DNA of 64,000 bases. Origin: Aurelia coerulea (taxonomy: Eukaryota > Cnidaria > Scyphozoa > Semaeostomeae > Ulmaridae). The stretch lies in NCBI GenBank assembly GCA_039566865.1, contig CM076955.1, positions 17,033,501 through 17,097,500 of the forward strand, read 5' to 3'. How positions within the stretch are numbered: position 1 is the first letter of the stretch; every line of letters begins with the position of its first letter. The notes under the pieces are model-generated. The model worked only from the letters and a program-made list of their open reading frames with translations. It had not been told where the DNA came from and did no database searches. Positions 13,301 to 27,569 of this stretch are shown here, one piece after another. Made by a program: the position numbers and the translations under genes.

Positions 13301-16300
13301 TCAGGTGTCCCAAAATTAGTATACGTATTTGCTATTTGGTTAGCTCCAGTGATGTCAATTTAGTTTTAATCCATGGCTAATCACTCTCAAAATTTTCCTC
13401 GATAGTTAACTTGAACATAGGTACCTCATTTGTTGGTATTGGTGCTTTGATAGCAGGCATATCAATTTTGACAGCTCAAATTTGCATCCACCTGCAATTT
13501 GGCCTTATGGCTTGAACAAATTCTTAAGTGACAGCAAATAAATCATTGATAGCCTTGATAAAATTTGAACAATATTAGATCTAATTGCATTCTGTTTGCC
13601 AGAAATCACCCCTAAGTCACCCATTGGACAGTTCCTTAATTTTTCTTCAAGTTCAGTTTTTAACTTCGATATGCTTCAAGAATTTGCTTAGGCCGATAGG
13701 TCAAAGCTCTTGGTTGCAGTTGAATGCACATTTGAGCTTTCAAGATTAATATTTCTGCTCTCAAAGCACCAATACCAATTAGGGCAGCAACAAAGGGTAC
13801 CAAAAAGGCAAATAACGCAATAGGCAAAATACTGGGAGGGCAGCAGATGCCATAGCGAATAAGCTTAAAAGTTCATGGCGGTGGTTTTCGGACACCAAAT
13901 TGATCAGTTGTTTGGGAGAATGATTGAAGTTCAGATTTGAAATATTATTTGGATTTTCATATTTCTATCATAAATGTCTTCACGTAGATCAATCGAAAGT
14001 TGTTATGAGATCAAGATTTACTTTTCTCACGCATCCCCAGTTTCTAGATTGGTTTGCGCGCGCTGAGAGCTCTCCAGAATGTCATTGCGAATACCTATAG
14101 TCGAGCAACTGTCTTCGCATTCAAGAATAGGAAAACAAGACAACAAAAAATGGAGCAGAAGAGTTCATAGACGGAATACTTCCCAAGTATGCATAGAAAG
14201 ATAGAATTCTTCGCACATTCTGCATTGTGAACCTACTTTCCGAACACCACCGCCAAGGTTGGTCTCAGAAGCACTGTTACCAAAGAAAAGCAGGCAAAGT
14301 AAAAAACTACAACATTTTGGGAAAATATGCCCAAAGACCTGTCCATTCACCTGGTAATTTTGGTTTTTATCTTTGATTAACTTTTATTATGAAAAGAGTT
14401 TGTTTTGCTTAAGCGTCCGATTACCACCACCGGCACCCTATGCCTGGAAAAATAATTTGGTCTTGTCATAAACAGAAATTTAAAGATCGGCCATATACTA
14501 AAATTTTGGTGATTTTTCAAACAGGACTACTTTTTATTGGGACACCAGGTAGCATTGTTTATCCAATGACTACACATGCAGAGAAAGCTTTTCATCAATG
14601 CAGCTGGTCATATAGTGAATTACAAAAGTGATTCCATTTATAGATACCAAGAAGGATTTGCGAAGCGTTTTAGCTGACTAAATATTGAAACTGAACAAAG
14701 AATTTGCAAAGAGATGCTTGCTGTTAATGCGAATGATGTGTTCTTAATTACAAACAGCGGTGTTTTAGTCCCTTGCCAACCGAACAAACCTCATTTCGCA
14801 AAATTTCGAGATCTGCTTCCGAAGCAATTTTGTCGCCATTCGCCACGTTTGGAACATTTCCACAGTGCGCTAAAATGATGATTTTGCAGACATTCGTGCA
14901 TACCACCAAGGAAATAAATGTTACAGGAGCAGTTGGCAGCGCATTTTCAACTTATGAGAAGGATAAATCAATTGGTTAACAACAAATTTAAAATGTTTAC
15001 ATTTAGGGGAGCTGGGGCCCGATATTCTAATTGTAGACTCTGAACCAAGAACCTCTTTTATAAATATCGGTCTCAAGAAATTCAGCAATGGTGACTGATG
15101 GCTCTTTTCAACGTATTCTATTTGAATAATTAATAAAGTTGCATATTTTTCCAAATTTGGAGTCCTGGAACCCATATCCAATATTTGGCAATTCTAACCA
15201 AAAGCTCCTTTTTGGTACCTTTCAATAAAAACAAAAGCTATGAAAAAGGTTCCTTTTGGTATTAAAATAATGACTATGATATTACCTACCGGATACTCTT
15301 TGAGTAGAATATTTCTAGTATTCTGGAAAACAATTGGCCTGATCTCAATATCTTTTCTTGAGACATCCAAATTGTCCCAAAAAAACCTTTTCCCCCTGTT
15401 TATTTTAATTTGACAAAATGAAGCCTCCAAAAATAAACTTATAATATGCTGTTGTTGAAGAAAATATATTTGCTTTTTGAAGAAGACGACAAATCTGACA
15501 AATTGTGTGAAAAGATTGTTTCTATGGTAAAAATAGACTTGGCAAAATATTCTCATCTTGCTTGTCAATAAACAGTGACTATTTGCTTTCAGGTAATGCT
15601 GATCAAATATTCTGCAACCTTTTTTTCTAGCCGAGAAACATTTATCCACATTCTTTGCCACCAGAAGGCTGGGTGTAAGGTTTTCAAAGATTTTGTCCAC
15701 TTTCTCAGATTCAAAAATCTATAACTCTTTGATAACACAAGATAAATGAAAGCTTTAAAAAGCGCACACAAGTCCAATTATTCAGCTTTATAAAACTGCA
15801 TATCAACTAGTGATTTAGAGAACTTCCAAATTTTCGAATGCCTGCCTCTAGCCTTCACCCAAGCCACCAAAAACTGACCGTTAAAAATCCACTTATATCC
15901 GAGCAATCATCGAAGAAATGAATGTGTGGTTTATTCCTCGGTGAAGTACAATGATTTATGTCCAAACAGCAACTTTCATTTTGGAAAAGGTATGAAAATC
16001 CTGTGTGGTATCACCTTTCAAAAAACTGCAAAAATCATCGTTTTGTTTATATTTTGGCGACGGAGCCCCAAGAGAAAAAGAATCACCCCAATGCTTTTGG
16101 TTATGGCTTGGCAATGGATCTTGTAGCTTTTCTTACTGTAGAGTCTGAAGCGAGTGATATTTTCTAATTTTGATACGAATGGTTCTATTCACTGGCGTTA
16201 GAGGTTCTATCGCCTTCGTGTGCATTAGAAATCCTTCACAATGTGTCAAAATATCATTCAATTGGGACTCTTTTGCAGAATATCTAAAAGAATTTTCTTG

Positions 16301-19300
16301 TTTCTACAGAAATTTAGGAACTGCATTCTCTATTGCCCTGCATCCGACCGACTCACTGGTCTCTAAGAGTAACCGACCGACTCACTGGTCTCTAAGAGTA
16401 AGAAAGTTTTTACAAAAAGCTACAAAACATGGCTACTAGATAGCTACAATTAGAAATTAATTTCTCCCATCAATCTTCCATACGAAACATCCGAATTCAA
16501 CTAAACTCCACTCAACCGTGATTATAGAAATTAAACGGTTTTATTCTATTTTTGTTTCTCTTTTTTCCTTTCTTTTTCTTAGATTTTTTTCGTTAGTGTT
16601 AGTGTTAAAAAAAATGTATTCGCATTAATTTCAATATCGCTGAATGTTAGCTTGACAGAGGCAACGGGCACCTAGCCCGAAAGCTCATTAGAGTTCTTTC
16701 TAGGTGTCCTAAGCTACACATCTATTATTAAATCGGTAGAAAGTAGTATTGAAAGTTTGTATTTTAAACTGCGTATGTTTTTTAGCTACCGTAGATATGT
16801 TGCTTGTTAATAAATAGCTTGAATTCTTGATGAAATGAAATGAAATGAATGAAATGCATGAAGTGCCCCTTAGTTTATTCAGAAGTTTGGAAGGTTTCTT
16901 TGAAATACGTTTTGCAGTATGTTTTAATTAATTTAACAGCTTAACTATTCAGTTTCATCTGATCGAATTGGGGCTTCAAAGTTTATGTAAAATCCCAGAA
17001 GTCTCAAATATCATAGTTACTGTGTATATATTCAAATCTTTGAAAACTCTGCAAAATGATTAATTTGCAATTATAGGGTTTAAAGTCTGTCTCAAATTAG
17101 AAGACTTCATAAATTTTGTTTGATTGACCCCGAGCTTGTTACAACCGCAGGTTTGGGGGGCCTTCTGAACCTTTGCTCCAAAATGCAGATTTTTTGGCAG
17201 ACTTCGGAGAGATTCTCTTTTTCTTTTCTGTATTTTCATTTGGAAATCTGCGGTTTTTGTAAGATCTTTGTGTTTTGTAGGGAAATATATTTCCGTCTGC
17301 GAAGTCTGCTGCTTTTAGGTTTGGAATCACCACCGGGCGAACCAGAAAAAGTTCCCACTTTTTGAAAATTCATAGCATCAAGAGTACTGGATGGATTGGA
17401 ATGAATCAAAATTTACTTGACAGTCAGAGGGATTAAAGTAGTTTTATCATTTTTCTCGCTTTGTTACAAGCATTGGAAAAATTGGTAAATTCAAATTCAG
17501 AAAAACTTTGTGGCTGCAAAATGACTGAAAAAGGCCTAAAATACTTGATCAATTCACAAAGGACTCCTCGCTCAGAACAACAGAGAAAATGCAATTTCTC
17601 ACGTCTGCACATTTATTGGCATGGAATTGAAAATCCTTTGTATCTGTTTGAGAATCTAAGTCTTATAACGATTTGCTCAAGTGTTTTAGGCCCTTTTTCA
17701 GTCGTTTTGAACACATAATTTTTTTGTAAAGTTGAATTTACCTATATTTGCAGTGCTCGTAAGAAGACGAAAAAATCACAAAAATAGTTTGATCTTTTGG
17801 CTTTTAACTAGAATGTGAATCATTCAAATCCATGAAGTACTTGTGGTGCTGCGAATTTTCGAAAGTGGGAATTTTTTCTGGCTCACCCGTTAGTCAAACG
17901 CACCTTGGATGTCTCATGTAAATGCCGGCGAATTCCCGCGAATAAAAAGAATTAAAGAGTTCTACATGAGTCATGAATACTTTTCCGTCATCGCAAATCT
18001 TACGTGTAATTTAATTTGAAACAGGCTTCAGCGGCATGGTTTTCAGCTATCTTCAAGGCACCTAGCTTGTGAATAATTTAGTATTTATATCTTATTTCAC
18101 TACAGGGAACAGATAACTAAAGTTGTGGAGGAAAACAACGATGCTGGATATCGTGTACTTGAAAAGTAAGCATATCTACCGGGTGTCCCAAAAAATTGTG
18201 CCCCGTTTATCTGAAGACTGCGACAAACCGCAAAAGATTCTCGCCAAACTTTTGCATGATAGTGCTCTTCAGATGTAGCCTCACTACATAAGGACCCTCA
18301 ACTTACGCTCATCTAATTGAAGTGAATTAATGTTGTTGTTGTCACTCCAGTTGAGGGCCTTATGGACTAACTCTTCTCAAAACGGCAAAAAAATTCTCGC
18401 CAGGAACAAATTTGTTCCTGGACCAATCAGGATGCAAGACTTGAAATAACTTGATGGGATTGGCTGATTCTTCTTCAATTCAAACTTCCCGCCAAAGGCA
18501 AACAAAAGCGTTCGAACAACGCGTTCGACTGAACTGCTGCAACGATCAAAATCTCAAAGTAACGAGCGAATTTACGAGATCTTTTGCGCCCCCAAATAAC
18601 CAAAATAGCACTTTTAGGTAAGACTTTTTTGCCTTAATAGCTTGAAGAAACATTCATCTAAGTACTGATAGTTTGTTTTGCAGTGTAGCACTCCAGTATA
18701 ACCACTTTTTGCGGCATTTTAGGGTCGGTGGTTTTGAGGAAAAAATAGCAGGTGATTTAGGCCATGTCCGTTTCTGGAAGCGTAAGTCTATGAGTCGTAG
18801 TTATAGCGTCCATCAGCCTATCAATAGCGATAACCTACGAACATATAATCAGTCTACTTCAGATGTTCAATTAAAGTTTGCCACCATCCCCGTTAAAATC
18901 CGTTGAAAAATGATTTTTGAACAAACAGTTTTTCAAAATTTTCCATGAATTTAATTTAATTAACTAATCAAATTGCCACCATTCAAAAGAATCTAGATAT
19001 CAAAAATTTCCACAGCAGATTTACAGCAAAGTACCATAAGTTCCTTTCAAGCAATTCAATTCCAAGAAAAATGTCATAGAATTCTAAACCCACCTTTTCA
19101 AAGATTTGAAAGATTTTGAGCCCTATGCTGATTAAAACAGCATAGGTTCCAAATCTTTAAAAAGGCTGGTGTAAAATTGAGTGACTTATTTCTTTGTACT
19201 GTATGATTTCAAAGAAACTTTTGCTATTTCTCTATAATTCCACCGTTGGACTTTTCTGTAATCTTTGATATTTTCAGAGTTGGAGTGCTTTTCTTCTTTT

Positions 19301-22300
19301 CGGGAATTCATGAAAAATTTTCAAAAAAACTGAAACCATCGTAATTTTTAAACCGTTTGACGCAACATGAAGTAATTTCGAAGAAAACCATAGCTTATGA
19401 ATGCCTACAATATGGTATCAAGCAAAAGTCTGTCAATCATCTAGTTTATGATTTAGAAATTTGATGACGTCACACCCTCAAATGAGCTGAAATTTAGAAT
19501 ACACTGTAATTTTGAAAAATATTCAAAATTTCTGGAAAGTCCAACGGTAGAATTATAGATAAGTATCTAAAGTTTCTTTCAAGCCATTCAATCAGAAGAA
19601 ATAGATCATTGAATTTTACACCCACCTTTTTACGCTGAGTTAAAGATTTGGAACCTATGCTCACCTTTTCAAAGATTTGAAAGATTTTGAGCACTATGCT
19701 GATTAAAACAGACCTTTTAATATTGTCACATTTTTTTAGGTTTCTAAAGATGCTGGAGTTAATCGTACAAGAACCTGATTCATCTTTCAAGAAATTGATT
19801 CCAAGTATTATCGAGTTTTCACTTCAGCAGATAATGCCGATCCTGAGGAAGGTTAGTTATTTTAGTTTCCAACAACAAGGGCAGATTTTGTAATACAATA
19901 ACACGAGTTGCTTTTGTTGACACCTCAATTCAAAGCGATTAGCGATCACAGACAAAGGCAATTCTATCAACCAGTAATTCAAAACAAACAAAGCCGCAAA
20001 ATTTTCTCTGAAACCCAGGTAGCTAGCTCGCTCGCTGTGCATTCCAGAAATTATTTTTAAGGGCAAACATGAGCATAGATCGAAAGAAGAAGGATATATC
20101 TACACATCTGCCGCGGGCATTTTATTTCTTTGGTCCAGAAGCTGAGCAGTAAATGTTTTGATTACACCCAAAAAAATAAGAGAATTGAATCGCCTCCTAA
20201 ACGGCTAAAACTCGTTCTCTAGCTATGTCAGAATTAAGTAATGTTTGAAAGAAAGGGTTCTAGCGTCACATGCGAATGTTCTTCGCATTCTTCAAAGGGT
20301 TGACAGTGTTGTCTTACATACGTATAAGCAACAAATTTGAAAATACAGAAAAATGATAACTAAATGAAACAGTAATGTGTAGCAGTTTCACATTGATTTA
20401 TCGAGGGCTGTGAACGCCCATGTAGTCAATCCAAAATAATAACAATTTCCAGATTGATGTAAAGGCATCTTCTTGGAGCAGAGCCTCCGCTGCGGAGAAC
20501 AAACAAAGCTCAGAACAAGCGAGTTAAAATGTTGCAGTTCGATGCAGAGGCGGCTGTCAGCACTTTCACATTGCCCTACTAATGTTCACTGCCCTGGTTG
20601 GTCTGGTTTTTCGAATGATCTGATTGCCAGTCCCTTAAATAGTTGTTGTTAAAGTCTGTGTGCTCTGAGCTGCATTTATTGATCCACTGGCTTCCGTCTT
20701 TTCTGTAACGCTCTTTGTTGCAGATTGAGATCTGTGTGAATTATTATTTTGTGAGCGTTTTTTGCGTGCAATGAAAAAATATATCAGAGGATCAAACAAC
20801 ATTTTCAGAGTTATGAATGCCTTTGCAAGTATGAGCTTTGGATTTTCAATGATCAAGAAATCCGCGATTGCACTTGGAAACATGAACAGAATGAAGGAAA
20901 TCGTAACCGCCACTGCATGTATCATAATACGTCTTGTCGTATTATCGACTTGTGCTTGTGCAGATGCAGAGTTCGCGAGGTTTGCCCGTTTCGACGAATA
21001 GCGCCAAATCAAGACGTAATAAACTGCGGTTGCGCCTCCACTCGCAAATATGACGTAACTGCCAATTGTGTTTTGGGACAACACATAGAATGTTCCACTA
21101 AGGGCCACAGATGCAAGCCATACAAGAACCAAAGCAACAATCGTTCTTTTTGTTGTGTAAATTTGTCGAAATTGCAGTGGGGAAAATATCGCAAAGAATC
21201 TTTGCTTGGCAATGAAAACAACATGCAAAAGTGATGAATAGGCGCAAAAATCACCAACAATTGAAACATATAGGAGATATTTCACGATGCTCAAAGCAAT
21301 GACCCTGTGAAGCACCAAGAGTGATATTATACTTAGCACTACCATGAAGAGGCTTGTGATTAAATTTGCCCATGCGACACTGGTCAGTATCAAGCTGAAG
21401 GGTGTTGATTTTTTTTTACTGCGATACGATATTACAAGTTGGGCTATGTTAGCAATAACGGCCAGTGTACCGAATATGAGGCACAGGTAAAGGTATATGT
21501 TGAATATCAGAATAAGTTGTTTTCGGCTTTTCATGGTTTATGATGTACTGGTTGCCGGTGTTGCGTTTTTGACTGTCTCGGAAACGCAATCGGAAGAGGC
21601 TTCTTCTGGTGTAGAAGCTCAGATGTCAAGGGGATTCCAGCAAACGATCTCCAACGTAAATGTCGAATATCTTAGCAGTGAAGTCTTTGTTACCAGGCTG
21701 TTGTAAGATGGCTTTTTGAACTTGTCTTTCCCTGATTTGAGCTCAGATTTCAATGTAGGTTCCAGCAAACACTCTCCTGCTCTAATCTCTATATTTTGAC
21801 AGGAATTATGTTCTCGTGATTTCCTCTTTTACAGGTGCTTTTTCCGCGTAACGTACTCTTTTCTCTTAAATTTTAGGATAGCTGTTCAAATCTAATCTTT
21901 CTTTCAGCAAAAAATTTCAGCAAACGATCTCTCACATAAATCTCGACACTCTAAGATGGGAACAGACCTTTTAGCTATTCTGAATAGAATCAGAATCGAA
22001 CGATATTTTGCTACATTTTGTAGAATTTTCGAATGCGCACAATAATGATAGAAGCTCTAACGCCACTCGATCGAACCTCGCATATAAAAATATATAAAAA
22101 TGACGCTCGATCCAGGCTCTTTTGTAGAATAGCTAAAAGGTCTATTCTGTTCTCTCAAAAATCTTCCTCTGAAAGATTTATTTTTTCCTCAGTATTGTGT
22201 ACTCTTCTTTCTTGCAGTAACGGATGGCTTTTGGCAGCGGCAATAACTTTCGGCAATAACTTTCGGCAATAGTTCTACCTTTGATTTGACCTCAGCTTCC

Positions 22301-25300
22301 AAGGCAGATTTCAGTATGCAGTCTTCTGCAAAACATCGGCGCTTTTAAAAGATTATTCTAATCTCGTGACAGCCTCTTTTGGCGGGATTCTCCCTGTTTT
22401 GTATTCTTTCTCGTGACCGAAAGAAATTATTTTGACAAGTTTACGTCATTAACTCCCAATATTGATTTGACTTTAGGTCCCTAGGCAGATTTCAGCTTAC
22501 AATCTTCTGCAAAAAATCAGCAATCTTGAAAGATAAATTTAATCTCTTGATAGCCTCTGTTGACCGGTTTCTCCGTGTGGTGTATTCTTTCTTGTAAATG
22601 AAATAATCTATTTTTGAAAATGTTACATCACTTGCTCCCACCGTTGCTTTGGGGTGTGAGTTATGATGTCCAATCTTCGCTGCTTTTATAAAATTTTCCG
22701 TGGCTGACGCATATCTTTAATTATGACCACTCCCTCCAATCCATGTTGCATCTGCTAACCTTGAAACAAGGGAGGTAGTATTTAACATAGTTTGAATTCC
22801 ACAGGTGCAAATCTGTCGCTGGTGATTTCTCGGTTGGGGTCCCTGTTTCCCAACATTTTCGAATTCGTTAGCTCGACATCTACTACGAAACAAGTTTCTT
22901 TCTTTAGTCATCGGTAAATTGGTTTGTATGTAGCTTTTTGTAATCGTATCTTTAATTTTAGTTTAGTTCTATGTCTTTTATGGAATGGCCCCGGCGTAGT
23001 CATGATATTTTGCTCCTAGGGGTATCGTCTTTGTAGTGTAGTAAAGCGTTTTGTAAGTAGTGTCGTAGGTAATTCGTCTTTGTAAAAATTTTTAGATTGA
23101 GTATAAAAAAAAAATCTGCTGTGATTGAATGTTTAGTTGGCAGGTTTTGCCTTGCTTTACTCGTTTCAGGATTTGCTGAGCAAGGCAATTTTGCATTCAT
23201 GATAGATAATCGAATTTTTAACCCTTGAACTTGTTTATTCAATTTTGTGCTTGCTGACTTTGCAAGTTTGCAAGGATTATTGACCACTATGACGAAAATG
23301 TCAACGAAGCATAACAACGCTTCCTCCTTCCATATTCCCTCGCAATTACACGAATGCCCCTGCTAGGTAACTATTCGTTAATTGACGAAACAGCTTCAGT
23401 ATTTGAATCATTGCAACACTACTGTCTGTATCCTTGCTGTCTGGAATTAAAAAAGCCATAAAATGCTACGCTCATTCCTTCAGCTTTTATTCTCTGTACC
23501 CCAATCAAAGTCATTTGCGCGATGCAAATGTTATTTGGTGGAGTATTCCTAGTTCCAAAATAGAGGGGGGCTTTGGGGTTTCACGGGTTGCGGGTTTGTC
23601 CAATTTTAGCCCTCGGGTCTCGGGTTTTACGTCTAAATCGTGCGGGTTTTCGGGTTTTGAGATGCTCCACGGGTTGCGGGTTTGGCCAATTTTGATGCTA
23701 GGGTTTCGGGATTTCTTTCAAAAATTCAATGTTTTCGGGTTTTGGAAGTCATAAATTCTCTTTTAGTTAGCCGAGATCGAAAAACCAGCTTCCGAATGCT
23801 TGAAACGATGCACAGAGTGTCAGTGAGAACGAAAATGTCGGAAATAGTCGAAGATTATTACCGAAAATTTAAATTTTGCGTTCAGAAGTGCAATTTCGGG
23901 TTTCGAATTTTTTGCTTGCGGGTTTTCGGGTTTTTGCTAATTTTGGTCCGGGTTTGCGGGTTCTAGTACCCCCCAAAGCCCCCCTCAAAATAGAGATCCT
24001 ACAAAATCTACAGGACTGAGACCGAACCATAATTGAGAGGACTAGAATTAAAGACAACTGGTCGCATAATTGGCTCGATGTAGAACTGTTAATTATTATT
24101 ATTATTATTATATTTTCTGCTTTAAGCACTGGCAGTTCTCATCGCCGAATTTACATCCCAAGGGAGCGGGTCACAACCCATGACCAAGGGTCCCTTGGGG
24201 TCATTCTCTTTTAGTACTCAAGTACTTTTCTCAATATCCTGGCTGTTCCTAATAGCGTCGTCTTCTGTAGGATTGCTGTATTTATTGTGATGTCCAGTTT
24301 TTCCAGCCATTCATCCAGTTTCTTGGTTACACTTCCAAGTGCACCGACAATCACAGGTACTACTATCACACTTCTCATGTTCCAAATCCTCTTGATTTCC
24401 CTTTTCAAATCTTGATATTTATCCACTTTCTCTTTTTCCTTGTCACTAGTCCTACTATCACCTGGCACAGCAATGTCAATTATAGTGCATTTTCTTTCAC
24501 CTTTATTCACAACAACTATGTCCGGTCTCCTTGCCTCGATTACATGATCACATTGAATGTTCACATCCCATAGTAGCTTTACCTCGTCAGTTTCAACTAC
24601 ACCGTCAGGGGAATGCTCATACCATTTGTCTGCCCTTTCTAGATCATATTTCTTGCATAAATGCCAATGCACCATTCTCGCAACATTGTCGTGTCTTCGT
24701 TTATATTCTTTCTGTGCCAACTTCTTGCACTCACTGACAATGTGATGTACAGTTTTGCCTTTCTCTTCGCACATCCTACAAAGTGGTGACTCTGCTGATT
24801 TGTCAATATGGTGTTTAACATAATTTGTTCGGAGGGCCTGTTCTTGTGCTGCACACAAAAGTGACTCCGTTTGTATCTTTAGATCAGCTTTTCTCAGCCA
24901 CTTCCATGTCTCCTTTGCATCGATTGATTCCGGCATCTCTCTAACAAACTGACCATACATTCTTTTTTCCTTCCATCCTTGTTCTTTCTCATTCATCCAT
25001 ATCCTTTTGAACTCATCCTTACTGACAACATATTCAGTGTCTATCACTTTAGCAAGCCTAACACCTCGAATCAATGACTCAACAGAATTCCTGACATACC
25101 ACCCCAAATTATTCTCCTCACTTCTAACGCAATCCTCGCAGCTAATCAGTCCACGTCCCCCTTTCTCTCTAGTCAAATATAACCTGTCTGTAGTGAAATG
25201 CACCATGTATTGTCATGATCTTCCTCGATTTCCTATCCATTTTCTTTAATTCATCCTTTGTCCATTTCAGGATACCTGCTCCATATCTCAATACTGATAC

Positions 25301-26270
25301 AGCCCACGTGTTAATTGCCAAGATCTTAATCCTGCCATTCAATTTCGATTTTAAAACCAATTTCAACCTCCTTTTATATTCGCTTGCAAACTTGTCTTTC
25401 ATGTCCGTTTCTTTGATCTTATCCATTTCCACAATACCCAGATACTTGTATCCATTTTCATCGATTTCTTTCATAATTTGCCCATTCGGAAGCGCAATAC
25501 CATTTTGGTTCACAACTTTTCCTCTCTTCATTACCAGCACTCCACACTTTTTTAAACCGAATTGCATCCCGATGTCTTCGCTAAAGAGATGTACAGTTTG
25601 TACTAGTGAATCTATTTGGTCCTGATTCTTGGCAAACAATTTGAGATCATCCATGAATAATAGATGATTGACTCTGAATTCCTTGTCACCCCATTCATAA
25701 AAAGCTGCTACTTTCCTCAAGATCAATGTCAGTGGAATCAGACATAACACAAACAGTAGTGGAGATAGGCTGTCCCCCTGGAAAATTCCTCTCTGAATAT
25801 GCACATCTCCCAACCTTTCACCAGCCGATGTTAATTCTAGCTTCCATGATCGCATACTGTCACTCATGAATGTTCTAACATTCTCTGCTATCCCGAATGT
25901 TTCCAGGCACTCTATAATCCAGCTATGGGGAACCATGTCGTATGCCTTTTTGTAGTCAATCCACGCCATAGCTAGATTAGTCTTTCTCCTTTTACAATCT
26001 TTCAGCACAGTTTTGTCTATCAATAGTTGGTCCTTTGTTCCACGACTCCCCTTTCGACAACCCTTCTGTTCATCTGGTAATATTTTCTCCCTTTCCAAGA
26101 AACCATATATCTCTTCTGCAATCATGCCCGTGAGTAACTTCCACATTAAGGGTAGGCAGGATATGGGTCGATAATTATCAACTGCTCTGCCCTTAGCAGG
26201 ATCCTTCTGACTTAGAACAGTCCTCCCATATGTCATCCACTCAGGTAGCCGGTTTGCGCCACATATGATT

Positions 26271-26368
<98 letters not shown>

Positions 26369-27569
26369 AAAAACACAACTGTTTCAGGGCAGACGTTTCG
26401 ATATAAAATCTTCTTCAGTGTCACTGAAGAAGATTTTATATCGAAACGTCTGCCCTGAAACAGTTGTGTTTTTTATCATTTTAATTTCTGTTTTACTTTG
26501 AAAGTGGTTTAGTTTACATTATTATTATTATTATTATTATTATTAAAACAAAACCACCATCAAAAATAACAGAAAAAAGTATATGAAAAACAAAACTGTT
26601 AAAAGCAAAACGTTTCGATTATAAAATCTTCATCAGTTGTTTACAACCACAGGACAGCCAAGTATTTATAGGACAAAATAACATTAACATAAAATCGTGA
26701 TAAAATCCCCCCGAGGCCCCCCTTAAAAACAATGCCAAACAACACACCTAGACTATTTCAAGTTTTCTTAGCCAGCCAAAACTTCCAATTCAAATAAAAG
26801 TTCATAGTAAATTCCCTAATCCTTTAGTTCTCGACATCGGAATGGAAGCTCTGCGTATATAAAGTCTCAAGCAAACGAAGAAGCACGCCTCCCAACGACC
26901 CTCCTGGGATTTGCTTAAATTGCTAAATCCCTAGATGGCAAGACAGGGAATTCCACCCTGACACCACGTGCACACTGACACGAAATACGAAAGGAAGCAT
27001 GCCCCCAAGATAAAGCCTAAGACTTATTCAAATGGAATGACTGTATTCAGGCGACCCCACAGGCGAACATATCCAATTGGATATGTTCGCCTGTGGGGTC
27101 GCCTGAATACAGTCATTCCATTTGAATAAGTCTTAGGCTTTATCTTGGGGGCATGCTTCCTTTCGTATTTCGTGTCAGTGTGCACGTGGTGTCAGGGTGG
27201 AATTCCCTGTCTTGCCATCTAGGGATTTAGCAATTTAAGCAAATCCCAGGAGGGTCGTTGGGAGGCGTGCTTCTTCGTTTGCTTGAGACTTTATATACGC
27301 AGAGCTTCCATTCCGATGTCGAGAACTAAAGGATTAGGGAATTTACTATGAACTTTTATTTGAATTGGAAGTTTTGGCTGGCTAAGAAAACTTGAAATAG
27401 TCTAGGTGTGTTGTTTGGCATTGTTTTTAAGGGGGGCCTCGGGGGGATTTTATCACGATTTTATGTTAATGTTATTTTGTCCTATAAATACTTGGCTGTC
27501 CTGTGGTTGTAAACAACTGATGAAGATTTTATAATCGAAACGTTTTGCTTTTAACAGTTTTGTTTTTCA

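Larger units (their letters stand above)
24112..26270 (-). mobile_element. R4/Dong-like non-LTR retrotransposon, 5' truncated, between TAA repeats
   Basis: The element reads on the - strand. Its 5' edge (about 26270) abuts a long (TAA)n array and its 3' edge runs into a shorter (TAA)n. It carries a reverse transcriptase and, after a frameshift, a C-terminal zinc-knuckle plus restriction-like endonuclease domain, the layout of R2/R4-type LINEs. Dong/R4 elements are known to insert in TAA repeats, which fits. The 3' untranslated region (24112-24210) contains a hairpin around CCCTTGGTCATGGGTTGTGAC. Confidence 0.75.

Noticed and set aside
15194..15700. 168-codon open frame on the - strand
   Set aside because: It is Phe/Ile/Lys-rich as expected of AT-rich intron DNA, has no recognisable domain and lies in a repeat-like area.
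21009..21269. Frames overlapping the GPCR on both strands
   Set aside because: They are shadows of the GPCR frame without hydrophobic-segment pattern or motifs of their own.
25215..25625. 136-codon frame on the + strand
   Set aside because: It is antisense to the LINE reverse transcriptase, which has the recognisable motifs.
26233..26424. Poly-isoleucine frame
   Set aside because: It is the translation of the ATT microsatellite.
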